Of a DNA stretch of 41,722 bases, positions 1 through 11,922 are shown in pieces. Every line of letters begins with the position of its first letter. The first letter of the stretch is position 1. The position numbers and the translations under genes are program-made. The stretch comes from Ichthyophthirius multifiliis. Its lineage: Eukaryota; Ciliophora; Oligohymenophorea; Hymenostomatida. Location: assembly GCF_000220395.1 (NCBI RefSeq), contig NW_004087766.1, positions 1-41,722 of the forward strand. Direction: 5' to 3'. A model generated the notes under the pieces. That model was not told the DNA's origin, did not search any database, and saw only the letters and a list, made by a program, of their open reading frames with translations.

Positions 1-48
1 ACCCCACCCCCAACCCCAACCCCAACCCCAACCCCAACCCCAACCCCA
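1..48. repeat. Telomere, C4A2 repeats
   Basis: About eight copies of CCCCAA, slightly irregular in the first ten bases, run from the first base of the window. They then decay into CCTAAACCCAATACC-like sequence. This is the C-rich strand of a G4T2 telomere, as known in Tetrahymena and Ichthyophthirius macronuclear chromosomes. It marks the window as a true chromosome end. The tract is shorter than a natural telomere, probably because the assembly trims it. Confidence 0.95.
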
Positions 49-2147
49 ATCCTAAACCCAATACCTATCCAAATATATTTATAAACATATAAATAACAAT
101 CCAAACAAATAAAACCTATAAATAATACATATATAAATATTTTTATGAATATTAAATACATTTGTATATATTTTCTTCTATTTATTTTTATTTTTAACAA
201 AAACTAATTATTTTATACATATATTTAATTATTTTTTATCTTTACAAAAAATAAATAATAAATAAGCAAAGCATTTAGATAATAGAAAAATATTCAATTT
301 TAGAAATCGCTAACCAAATATATTTATGGTGAAACTATTTAATTTTTTTCTTATTTAATTAAAGTTATTTTAAAATACGAAAAATGTAATAAAGCTATTT
401 TATAAAAAATTTAATAATTTATTTTTTATTATAAATAATTTTTTAGGCTTTTTTAAAGAAAAAACAAACATAAAAATACTATCTTAATTAAATAAAAATA
501 CTTCCGAAATGGATAAATTTTGAAATTGGATCTGGATTTAAAAATAAAATTTTAATTCTAATTTTTAATAATTAAGATATTATTTTCATATTTAAATTTA
601 GGAAGAAATCAAGAATTAAAATTATTAAAAAAATTAAAGAATATTGGATATTTAAAGTTCTTAAGTTGAAATAATTTATTAAATTTAATTATTAATGATA
701 ATTAAAATAAGTTTCTGAATAATTTCTTTTAAAAATTAAAATATTAAGAGTTAAATATTAGTATAGAAGAAAATATATATTATTTAAGTCAAGATGAAAT
801 ATTTTATAAATTAAAAATTAATAATATTTAATATATTTATAAATTTAATAAAAATTTTTTTGAATATCTTCTTGTAAAAAAAAGTAAGGAAAATTATTTA
901 TATGTTTATATATTTTTTTATTATTTTGCAATTTTTTTAAAAAATCAATCTAAAATAAAGGTTTTAGCTTTTTTTTGTTAATTGAGATTTAAAATAAAAT
1001 TATTTTTATAAATAATATATATCAGAAATTAAGATAATAAATTAAATTATTTAATTAAAAATATAAATTTTAAATCCTAAAAAACATAAAATTTAGAAAA
1101 TCAAAAAATTATATAATTTTTTTTATTTTATTAAAATAAAATTAATATTTTATAATATTAAAATAATATTTTTTCATTATTAAATTATTAATTCATTTTG
1201 TCTTCAATATATTTATTTAAATTCAAATAATTGTTTTTATATTTATTTTAAAAATATATTATAAATTTTTGTATTTATATATATCTATTAAAGAATAAAT
1301 TATCTTACTAATTTAAATTTTATTTTAAGTTACTTTATAACAATTAAAATAATATTATTTTTTATTGTAATTTAAATTTATAATTTTTTTATTTAACCTA
1401 AAATTTTTTATAATTATAAATATTAAATAATTTAATTAAATATTGTAAGTTTACATATTATAAAAATTATAGAATTTAATGTAATTTTATAATTTTAGGT
1501 TATTAAAACCATGATTTTGTTTTCGTCAAAATCAACTATTTAATAATATTAAAATCTAAATATTTAAAATTATGACTATAAAAGAAGATTAAATAATAGA
1601 AAATATTTAAAATTATTATCATAAATTATTAATTATTAAAAAAGTATATATTTTTGTTTTAATATTAATAGTTTTATAATTTTAAATAATTTAAATATTT
1701 GTTATCAATAGTTTATTTTTAAAATAAAATTAATTAATTATATAATGTATTAAATATAAAATTATAATTTTTTCTTAATTTAATTGTTTTTTTTTTATTA
1801 AATTTTATAAATTTAATTAAAAAAAAAAATTTAAATTTTCAAGCTATGTCATTATATTTCATGTGTTAATAAGTTTATGTTTATATAAAAATAGGGAATT
1901 TATTTTTATTTTAAATTTAAATATTTTTACATATCAATTTATATTTTTAAAAATTTTTGTTTTAAATATTTTTTTTTTTCTTGTTTTCTTAATTTTTCTA
2001 TTTCCTAAAAATTTAAAATTTAAATTAAATATTTATTTATTAATTCATATTTTATAAGTCGCTCATTAGATTTAATTTTTAAGATAAAAATTATAAAATA
2101 AATATATTAATTTTAATAAAAAAAAAAAAATATATATATATATATAT
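49..2147. other. Subtelomeric AT-rich DNA, no supported gene
   Basis: The stretch is almost pure A/T with long homopolymers. Open frames under the TAA/TAG=Gln code exist, for example around 510-700 on the plus strand. Their translations are rich in I, K, N and F with no recognisable motif, as expected of random AT-rich DNA when only TGA stops. I see nothing here that I can support as a gene. Confidence 0.6.
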
Positions 2148-2900
2148 TCATTTAATAAAATTATAAGCTTATATAACTTATTAAGAATAATTAAAAATAT
2201 TATACACAAAAATTTTTTAAAAAGTAATAATAAAGTATATATAAATAATAAACTATACATAAAATCTTTCAATAAGCCGTAAGTTTATATTTTCCTAATG
2301 AGTACGAGTTCTTATATAAAAATCTTATCCATAAATATTGCTTCTTTCATTAGCGCAGAACATATACTACTCAGGATCAAATGCAGAATTAATAGTAAAA
2401 TACTTTCTTAAACTTGGTTGATTATCCATTAGTTTTTATTTTCTTAATGGACATGCGTCCTTATATCAAAATCACTATTAAAACTTCTTATATTATCATT
2501 AAAACAGAAAACAAAATGATTAAGGTCTAATAGTAAAAATATTGCATTAAACTCTATTAAAAATAACACATTTCTTTATTCATTATGAATATGAGTTCTA
2601 ACATCAAAATTTTATTCATGATACATGTGATGATCATTAAAATCAAAAAAGTAATATTAATAATTTTTTTAGGATTTTATTATCATGTTATGTATTTATT
2701 AATGTTGCTAATAATAGGGTTACCTTGTTTATATAGCTATTATTATTATTATTATTACTGTTATTATTAATATTATGTTTATTATTAATAATATGGTTAT
2801 ATTTATTATTAGATTTTAAAATTAGTTTCTGTTTTCTTTAGCAGCATGAGTTATTACTTCAAAATTTTAGTCAAACGCTTTGGGATGATCGTTTCAAATA
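2148..2900 (-). repeat. Degenerate coding-like tandem repeats, subtelomeric
   Basis: Four related segments lie on the minus strand. Their best-matching cores are at 2306-2323, 2455-2472, 2593-2610 and 2848-2865, with a consensus close to GAGTTCTTATATCAAAAT on the plus strand. Spacings are 149, 138 and 255 bases. Read on the minus strand with TAA/TAG as Gln, each gives a peptide of the form F-x-N-D...(N/D)F-(D/E/Y)-(V/I)-(R/I)-T-(H/R)-x-(H/A)-x-E-N/Q. Copies 2-4 (2440-2900) share one frame; the copy at 2306 is one base out of frame. A TGA near 2150 could end such a protein. No good start codon or known domain is visible. It looks like an eroded member of a repeat-containing gene family near the telomere, or a terminal exon of one. 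Confidence 0.45.
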
Positions 2901-2943
2901 AAAAAGAAATATTTTTTAAATAAATATGATTATATTATTCAAC

Positions 2944-4536
2944 TAATATAAATAATAAAAATAAAAATATATTTTTATAAATATATATATATATGTATGT
3001 AAATTAATATTTTAATTATATTTATTATATATTAAAATCATCTTTTATTTTTAATTTTAAGTTTTTATATTTTATATGAAAGCTTATACAATTATAATAT
3101 AAATGTTATTTATTAATTAAAATTATACATATAATTTTCCTATAATAATTATTATTTTTTTAGATAAATAATTATAAAATATATAAAAATATTTTTTTAT
3201 TTTTAATTTCTTCTTAAAATCCAATAAAATTTAACGATGATTATTAGCTTAGTAAAAAAACTAATTTTAGTATTAAATCCAGTATAGTTTTAATTTTAAT
3301 TGGGTTTAGTAATCATGTTTAATTATAATTATTTTTCATTTAATGAATTTTACCAGTTCTTTTGAAAAAATAATTTAATAAATTGCTGTTAATATTTAGT
3401 CTTACAGATATCAATGATGATTTAGGCTAAAGTTAATGAAATTAAACCTAAAAATAATATTACTTTATTCATTTTTTTAAATTCATAAGCTAATTTAATT
3501 TTTTTATGTTTTTAGAAAGAAATATATATATTTTTCTAATAATAAAAAATAAAGTGAAAAATCTAAATCAATTTTGATCTAATTATATAAAGCGAAAATA
3601 TTTTATATATTTATAAATAAAGTAAATAATTTATGAATTTTATTTTAAATAAAATAATATTAATATATACATAAAAAATTTAATTAAAACTACATACAAT
3701 AAAATTTTATAAAACCGGGACTTTTATTATTATTAATTATTAATTTTATATCAAATTTGATAATCAAAGGTAAAATTAAAAATGTATTTTTTTCATTAAT
3801 ATTAATTGACATACTTTTTTTATAATTGTTTCATAAAAAAATTATAATAGTTAATTTTTAATAATAAATATATATATTATTACAGATTACAATTATTTCA
3901 TTTATATTTGGAAAATAATATTAATAATATTTATTTGTAAATAAATAAATTATACATATTTTATATAAATAATAAAATAATTATAAACAAAAAAATATAT
4001 AAATAGTTAATATAGAAAAATAATTAAAATTTAAAATCTTTATTCAAAGATATTTCTTTTTTTAATTATTTTTTTTATAAAATATAATCTTTTTTTTAAT
4101 AAAAAATAATATTTTTTTTTAATAATAAATAATATTTCTTTTAATATCAAATAATAATATTTTATATTAATAATCGCGTTGCAAATATTTATATTCTTCT
4201 GATATAATACTTTTTGATATGAAATATACTATTAGAATATGTTTATATCAATATAAAATATATTAATAGGATAGAAACTCCATGGATATCCTTTTTTAGA
4301 GAAATAAACTAATTTAATTTTTTATATGTGTGTAGTAATAAAATATAAATATAAATAGAATATTTATTAGTAAATTAATTTAATCATTTATATATGAATA
4401 AATATAAAATACTAATATAAATAAAAAAAATTAATAATAAATATTATTTTTTTCTTAAAGTTTATTAAAAATAAATTATACCATATATATTTCTTTGAAT
4501 ATCTATATATAATTTATTAAATGATAATAAAATTTC
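2944..4536. other. AT-rich intergenic DNA, no supported gene
   Basis: There are A/T homopolymers and a few slightly GC-richer islands (about 3230-3440 and 4180-4310). I could not extend any of them into a plausible protein with introns and a TGA stop on either strand. No tRNA-like fold with a conserved T arm was noticed. Confidence 0.5.
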
Positions 4537-5354
4537 TCAATGCATATTTGGAAATAATCCTTATCTAATATCAGGTAAAAATTATTAGAAAGCTAGTAAA
4601 ACTCTAGTATCTATAGTATTCACTACTTTAATTTTACCTTCATCACATGTTAAAACAATGCCACCAATTCTTTAAAAGAATTAAAATAAATAAATAAAAA
4701 GGAAAAAAATTACATATCAGGTATTTCTGCTTCTAAAAGGTGATAATCGTTAATTATAATAACACAGGGGAAATCTAAATTACATTCTTTTCTTACAACT
4801 TCTTTAAATTCTTATTCACATTCATTCTTAACTTATCTTGCTAAATTTAAGTCTTTTTTCATTACTTTAAGTTCAACCTTATGTTCCATTAATTTAATCA
4901 TTGACTTAAAAAAAATGAATATTTTTTAAAAATAAAATAATTCTTACTTAGACTATTAAAGATTTGAAAAACAATTTGTACTTATTAGAATCATCTAAAG
5001 TTCTAATTAATTATTCTTTTAATGAGTCTCTTATTTTTTCAATTAAGCTAAAACGCAATTACATTTTAGAAAGTCTATGCTCATTCACTTTAGATGATCT
5101 TTCTCTAAATTAATTTTATATACTTAATATCAAATATTTAAAAAATTTTACATGCGTTTTTGAACAGAAAAGTTTTCAAGTTTTCTCTTGTACTCCTCAA
5201 TTATTTTATCCTTTTCACTATTTACTAAATTGTTTTTTTGAATTTTAAATTGCTCATTTGCAAGTTTTAATATATTTTCAGCTTTTTCTTCCGCTTCTGA
5301 TTAAATTGCATCAACCATTTTATTAACTCTATCACGAGGATTAAAATCAATCAT
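4537..5354 (-). CDS. V-type H+-ATPase subunit E
   Basis: This is subunit E of the V1 sector, part of the peripheral stalk that joins V1 to V0 in the proton pump of acidic compartments and the contractile vacuole system. The predicted protein of 227 residues matches the usual family length of about 226. Four exons are supported, with introns at 5105-5151, 4905-4947 and 4670-4713; all splice GT-AG and the exon total is exactly 684 nt. The N-terminal half is a charged helix (NKMVDAIQSEAEEKAENI, then a Glu/Lys-rich coil). The C-terminal part has the family's GGIVLTCDEGKIKVVNTIDTR block near residue 190, followed by a short tail ending QGLFPNMH. TAA and TAG are read as Gln inside the frame. The start is the first Met of the helix. 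Confidence 0.95.
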
Positions 5355-5743
5355 TTTTTTATTTTTTATTTATTAAAATATTTATTATATTTTTATTTTT
5401 CTTTTTGATTAATTACTAATATTTCTAAAATTATTTTTTATATGATTTTATTGCAAATTTATTTATTTTTTTAAAATAAATTATCTTTAAAAATAAATAA
5501 ATTTAAAATGAATAATTTTTATTTTAAAAAAAAAATCACATAATTATAATAATATTAAATAAATATAGATCCTTAATTATTAATTTGTTCCTTAATATTC
5601 ATTTTTTTTTTAATTTAAAAGTAAAAATTAAAAAGGCTTTATATAAATAATATTTATATAAATAAATATTTTTTTTAATTTAAAATATTTTTTTTAATAA
5701 CAATTATTAATTTTAAAATATTGTATTATCATTTATTTTTATT

Positions 5744-7103
5744 ATGACAGACGGAAAGGTAATTAATTATATTTTAAAAAACTAATATAAATAATAAAAA
5801 ATTAAAGAATTTTATTATCTATAATAATGACTCTTTTAATATAGAAGAAAACTCACAAAAGTTTTTTTTTTTTAATTATGAATTATAATATAAATAAATG
5901 AATAATTTATTCATATATAAAAAAGAGATAAAATTGATTTTATAAAAGATTAACCTGAACAATTAAATGAAGAAAGCCAATAAGTATATTAATAAATTTG
6001 ATATATAAAATAATTATTATTTTTCAGATATAATTAAAAATAATTGAATTAAATCAATAATATTAAAATTAAGAGATTTTGAAAAAGTATTTATTATAAT
6101 AGAGTAATACATATAAATAAAAAAAATAGATAATAATAAATTCATTTAGAAACTTTAGGAATGATGACAAAATATTAATTGGTTTATACAAAACTAGAAA
6201 ATAGTTTCACAAAACTATTTAATATAATTAAATTAAAGTAAATTTAAAATTAAATTATTTTTAATGAAAATAATTTAAATAGAAATAACATATCGATAAT
6301 TTAAGCATTTTAATAAATAAAAGCAATTAGCAAAGCATCTAAAGATAATTAATAAATTTAATAAAATGTACAATTATTTGATTTTAAAAGAAAAATTTAT
6401 AAAATGAACTGTAATCTAAGCAATATTTTATTTAAAAATATGAGTTTTGCTTTTAGAAACATACTAAAGCATAGTTAATCCAGAATTTTAGATAATAAAT
6501 TAAATTCAGATATAGAAAAAATAAATAAAGAATATTTTAACATTTAAAATTAAAAAGATGAAGAATTATAAATATTATCAATGTAAATAGAAGAATAAAA
6601 TAATAATATCAACAATTTAAAAAATAGAGATAACGAAAATCAATAATTAATGAAATAAAGATAAAAGCAAATCCAATAATTTTAAAAAGATATAGAACAA
6701 AAAAAATTAAAAGGTAAAAACCTATATGAATCTATAAAATTATTAGAAAAAAGAGTAATATATTTTAAAATATATATATTTTATTTAAAAAAATTATAAA
6801 TAAAAGTTTAAAGAGTTAGAAAACGAAAATAATTAATTAAAAGAAAAAAATCAAAGCACTGAAAATAATTTGAACTAATTTCTAAATGAAATGAACGAAC
6901 TTCTAGATTAGCATGAATTAAGCACAAATGTAGGTTCTGAAGAAAATTATTCTTTAAATAATAGTAATAATATATATTAAAATTTCAAAAGTGATATTGA
7001 TGAAAATTAGCTGAAAATGTTATAATAAAATTTAAAAAATTTAAATCAATAAAAAAATAATGCTAATTAAAATTCTAAATAAATATACAATAATAAAACT
7101 TGA
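5744..7103 (+). CDS. Coiled-coil protein, unassigned
   Basis: A multi-exon gene starts MTDGK and is followed at once by an intron. The translation after splicing is dominated by Q, N, K, E and L in heptad-like spacing, for example DIEQKKLKGKNLYESIKLL and ELENENNQLKEKNQSTENN. This is typical of a long coiled coil. A more hydrophobic segment sits mid-protein (NCNLSNILFKNMSFAFRNI). Introns are GT-AG and AT-rich, among them about 5759-5807, 6235-6280 and 6754-6811. It stops at TGA 7101-7103. No catalytic or zinc motif is seen. It could be a cytoskeletal or basal-body component, but that rests only on the coiled coil. It converges on the next gene with a gap of about 180 bases. Confidence 0.75.
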
Positions 7104-7283
7104 ATTATATGTTTTTTAAAAAATGCATGCATTATTTTTAAATATATTTTTATTAGTAATTCAATTTTTCAAAATTTGATAATTTAAGAGTTTATTTATT
7201 AGTAATCTTTATTTTTATATTTTTATAATAAAAGATAAAGCCAGATATTTTAATATATAGATTACTTTTAAGTATAAATAATA

Positions 7284-8399
7284 TCATCTTGGCTTAGCTA
7301 TTTATTGTTTTAATTATTTTAAATAACTTTTTTTATTTATTGGATAAAAAAATAATGATTATTTTTACATACAATTAATACAATTTAAAAAATTTGGATT
7401 TATCTTTTCTAGGTTATTTATAACTTATTTGAATTACTTAGTTTCAAATAAATTTTAATTTTCTTAATTAATTTTCTAGTTTTTATTATATATAAAAATA
7501 AATTTATATATATATATTTATTATTAAAATTAATTTTTTTACATCAATTTTTTCTTTCATTTATTTGTATTTATATTTAGCTCCTTAAATATATTTTATA
7601 TCATTTATAATTATTTACTTTTCCATTTTAACTAAAGATAAAATATCTTTATATTCTTATCTTAAAACAATATTTAAAATAATTAAATAATAATTTACTT
7701 TTAAAAATCATTTTAATTATCCAATTACTAATATTCCTATTCAAGCCTTTAGGTACTTTAATTGAATATATTTTAATAATTAAACATTGATTTATCTTCT
7801 ATATTAATGTCTTCCTTTTCAATAAATTCTACATTTTATTCAAACTATACTTTTTTCTTTTAAATCTTATTACCTTTTCCGCCATTAGTTAAAGTGTTTT
7901 ATTAATTATTTTAAGTTAATGATGTATTTTAATTAGAGATAGTTTATTTGTTTACATTATGTGTTTGAAGTATTTGTTATTATTATACAACTAATTATTT
8001 ATCTTAATATTTTTTTAAATCTTCTAATTATAATTAATTACTTAATTTAAATTATTGATATTCTAACTTTGTCATTTTTTTTTATTTTTCCACTTTTTTT
8101 TCTTGCTCCATTAATTAATTTGGAATATTTTAAAAATTATTTATACTCAAATTATTTATGTTATTATTTGCTGCAGATTTTTGCCTGAAGGAAATACTTG
8201 AATGAATTCTTATGCTTTTTGAAGGACTATTTATGTTATTTTTTATGGACTTTAAAAAACTCGAAATCTTACTATTTTTTTGTATTATCTATGAATTTTC
8301 GTTACTTATGAATGAATTAATTTTATTTTTCAAGATTCTACTTTTATCCGGAGATTTAGAAGAAATATAAGAAAAGTTTTATTAATTTTTTAATAACAT
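7284..8399 (-). CDS. Q/N-rich low-complexity protein, unassigned
   Basis: The first exon encodes a Ser/Lys/Asn-rich N-terminus (MLLKNQQNFSYISSKSPDKS), then a basic stretch (SFLKSIKNNINSPSKS). A helical segment rich in Q and K and long Gln runs written with TAA follow. Two likely short introns (38 nt near 7675, about 67 nt near 7486) lead to a C-terminus with NCINCMQKQ and a TGA at 7284-7286. The region upstream of the chosen Met stays open for about 70 bases, with a possible splice acceptor near 8467, so a further 5' exon cannot be excluded. No domain recognised. It is convergent with the coiled-coil gene on its 3' side. Confidence 0.6.
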
Positions 8400-8902
8400 C
8401 CTATTGTTTTTTGTATAATTAATATTAGTCTATGATATTTATTTTATGCAATTTGAAATTATTGTGAGTATTTTTTTCGCTCTTAAAAATTAAAAAATTA
8501 AAAAATAAAATATTAAATAAAAAATTATTAAATTTTATAAAAATTTCTATATAATAAACAATTTTATATTATTAAAAAATAACAAATTCAGTAATTAATA
8601 TTTAAAAAAATAAAATTAAAATATTTTTATATTATTAAAAAAAATTATTTTTTATAATTATTATTAATTAATTTTTATATTTTTAATATCTAAATTTGTC
8701 TTCATTAAAAATATTTAACCTTTTTAAAATCAATATACATATATACATTTCAAATATAATTTAATCAAATAAAATAATAGTTCGTTGATAAATAAAATAA
8801 AAAAAACATAAATTTATCAATATATAAAAAAAAGTATAAAAAAATGATAAACAATAAAACTAATTTTTTTAAGAAACAAATTATAAAATAGAGTAATATT
8901 TT
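8400..8902. other. Intergenic, nothing recognised
   Basis: A/T-only stretches with short palindromic runs. It may hold an upstream exon of the minus-strand gene ending at 7284. Confidence 0.5.
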
Positions 8903-9169
8903 ATGAAATTGAAGCCTTGGATGGAAGGGATAATTAAAAATGGCATTTTTATTGAATTATTCTAAATTAACATAAATACATTAAGAAAAATTAAATTAAT
9001 GTTCTACCTTATTTTCCTGAAAAGAAGTAGTTTTGGAATACTAAACTATATAATTCGTAATGTAGAGATAAAAATAATTAGAATTTTTTTCATTACAGCT
9101 TTAAATAATATAAATATTGACAATAATATATTTATTTAATATAAAATATTGTAAAAAAGATATTTATGA
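8903..9169 (+). CDS. Possible small protein, 88 residues
   Basis: An intron-free frame runs from ATG to TGA under the ciliate code. It begins MKLKPWMEGIIKNGIFIELF and is hydrophobic and basic throughout, with a local GC content above the flanks. There is no recognisable domain. It could equally be part of a longer spliced transcript or a chance frame, because TGA is rare in AT-rich DNA. Confidence 0.3.
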
Positions 9170-9495
9170 AGATAATAATATTAGCCAATAATACATGCAA
9201 AAAAATAAAAGTGGATACTTTAAAATTAATTAAAAGTCAAAAAAAAAAAATATAATAAATAATTAAAGAGTAAAACATTTATAAAATTCATAAATAAGCT
9301 TATTTATAAAAAAAAATATTACTAATATAATTAATATAAAACATATTAAAATAAATTCTAATATTTTTTATTTAAAAAAAAGCTACATATTATATTTTTT
9401 TAATTTCAAAAAATTAATAATAATAAAAAAATTTCAATATTGAAAATATTAACTAAATAACAAAATATATATTTATAAAAAATTCTATATATGTT
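9170..9495. other. Intergenic, nothing recognised
   Basis: AT-rich DNA downstream of the NMD3 gene; homopolymers only. Confidence 0.5.
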
Positions 9496-11352
9496 TCATT
9501 TTTCGACTTTAACATTATCAAGTTTTCTAATAAACTCATCAATAAAATTATCATCATTAACTTCTTATACTTATTCTTAAGGTTTTTCTTCAAAATTAAG
9601 TCCATCTAATAATTCGATTAATTTAACTTCGTTATCATAATAATCTTCATCTTCTTCTTCGTCTTATTATTATTTATTCTTCTCTTCTTCTTCTTTTTAT
9701 TTATTAATTTTTCTTTCTTAACCTTTTTTGAGATTTTCTTCGTTTTCTTATTTTTACAATTCTAATATTTCTTAGGGATTTTTAAGTTTTATATTTATTA
9801 ATTTTGCGATTTTTCTTTATGGTTTTTTCGGTAATTAAGCCTTTTTCGCTAATTCTTTTTCGGATAATTTTTTTATATTATCCTCATCTTTATAAAGATT
9901 AATGTTCTCTCTTAATTTAGGATCTTTCTCAATATCATCCATAAACTCTTCGAAATCATCATTTTTAACTTTTTTTTTATTTTTTTTCGTATTTTCATTT
10001 TCATCTTCCTCATCCACCATAATTCCATCCATTTACATTCTTTTTAACTTCCAAATTCTCGGTCCACGCCTTGTAGCTTGCTTATCAAAGGTCTTCTTTA
10101 CCAAAACAACATCAGGTGCATTTTTAAGTACATCAAGATCTTCAGAATAGTTTATAGTGGTCAAATCATAGCCCGCAACAAAGCTTCCTTCTTTCAAAAT
10201 TTCTCCCAAATGTGATCTAATAGTAAATTCTTTCCAATCTGAAGTCCTTTAAACAGTAACATGAGCCAATTTATCTAAATAAACATTCTAAATAGAAGAA
10301 ACATATGAATTATTCATTTTTTCACCATTGCTTTCAATTTTTTCATAATTAATAACCATAAATTAAGTCTAATTATTTTTCAAAGAAATACACGTAATAT
10401 CATTTTCATAATGAAAATACTTTTCAGCATTCAAATCTATTCTTTTATGTTAATGAGTATCTACAAAATGGAGCATATTAGAAACTTTGGTACAAATACA
10501 TAAAGGGGAAATACCTCCCAATTCTTTACATAATTTAGGTGGAAAAATACATAAATCGTCCTTACATACCTTCGGTATTTCTAAAGCCCAGACATATTTA
10601 TTCACGAAAGTATTATTACGGTCATCATGACTAATTAGTTATTTAGAAGCTGTTATTTTTAAAGGAATTACTGATGCTAAGAAGTCTACCATTCGATTAG
10701 CTTGCATTTTATTTTTGTAAAAAAAATCTAGACCATCATCTTTTTCTTCTACTTTCAATATTTTATCATGAGCATTATTTTTTAAAATAATTTATTCTAG
10801 GAAATAAAAAGTCTTCTTATGTTCTACTTTCTATCTTAATTATACACATGCGCCCCATGTATGGGGTGTGAACTCCTTTTTACAATCATCACATTGACCG
10901 TAATGCTCAACAAACTCAGCAATAAAATTCTACTATATAGATGTGTTGTTTAGAACTTCCTTTTATACAGTTAATCTTAATCTTATTCTACGAGAATGGG
11001 GTTCAGTATATAAAAAAGCAGAGTCAATTAATTTTAATTTATTTATACCGATAATTTTTTTCAAACATAGGGCTAGCATTTCTTTCGATTCTCGTTCGCA
11101 ATATACCCAGGGAGGCTTATTGTATCTATGACACATTCTGCAAAAATTTATTATGCCTTATTTGGTTATGCCAGTTGTTATATCTTGTTGAGAAGTCACA
11201 CATTGGATGCACATGCTTGTTTTAGTCTCGGAAGGGTTAAAGGATATGCCACATATGCAGCATAATATATTTGCTGTTATTCTTTAGTGGGTACTACTCA
11301 TGAATTAGGAACCATTTGATTAAGCACTGATGTTTAACTTTTCAACTTGCAT
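9496..11352 (-). CDS. NMD3: 60S ribosomal export adaptor NMD3
   Basis: NMD3 binds the nascent 60S subunit and carries the leucine-rich export signal that Crm1/exportin-1 uses to take it to the cytoplasm. The gene is one uninterrupted frame of 618 codons. The N-terminal zinc-binding region is intact: CCICG near residue 34, CIQC near 52, CRMC near 75, and CDDC near 150. Downstream are signature NMD3 blocks such as KPPWVYCE, LCLKKIIG, HSRRIRLRL, FTPHTWGACVQLRQ, HKKTFYFLEQ and GLDFFYKNK, then a mid-region VISHDD-like segment with YVWALEIPKVCKDD. The C-terminal tail is longer than in yeast or human (about 500-520 residues), highly acidic and Lys/Glu-rich, and ends with a leucine-spaced helix (FIDEFIRKLDNVKVEK). 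Lack of introns contrasts with its neighbours. Confidence 0.97.
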
Positions 11353-11922
11353 TTTTCTTTTTTTATATTTTATTAAAAAAGAAATCTAAATTTAACTATT
11401 TTTTTTATTATATTTTTTTTATTAAATTAAAAATTATTTTTTTAATTTTAATCTCTTTATAATTTTATTTTTTAATTATTTTAGTTAACATATAATATAT
11501 TTTGTTTTGTTTTGTAATATTTTAAAAAAAAAATTATACAAATATAAGAAATAATTGCATATTTAATAATTTTGATTAAAACACAATTTTTTGTATTTGT
11601 AATTTTTATTAAAATTAAGAAATAGAATAGTTAATATTACAAAATAATAATTTATTTTGTAGTAAAAAAAAATATTTAAACATAGAATTATAAATAGAAT
11701 AGAATAAAATGGACAAAATTAATTGCACAAAATAAATTAATTTACAATATATGAATATTTGTTGTTGCGAAATAATAATTGCATCTCAAATTAATAAAAA
11801 TAAACTTTTTAATAAACTAAGAGAACAAAGAAAATTCAATATAAAATAAAATTATAAAAAAATATTTTCAATTTTTTTTAAAATCATTTGAAAACAAAAA
11901 ACAAAAAAATTAATAAAGTAAA
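11353..11922. other. Divergent intergenic region
   Basis: It separates the starts of NMD3 (minus) and the NBR1-like gene (plus), so it should hold both promoters. The DNA is AT-rich with no motif I can name. Confidence 0.5.

Noticed and set aside
480-1000. Possible protein remnants in the subtelomere
   Set aside because: The readable peptides are strings of I, K, N and F expected from AT-rich DNA with one stop codon; no motif or exon structure supports a gene.
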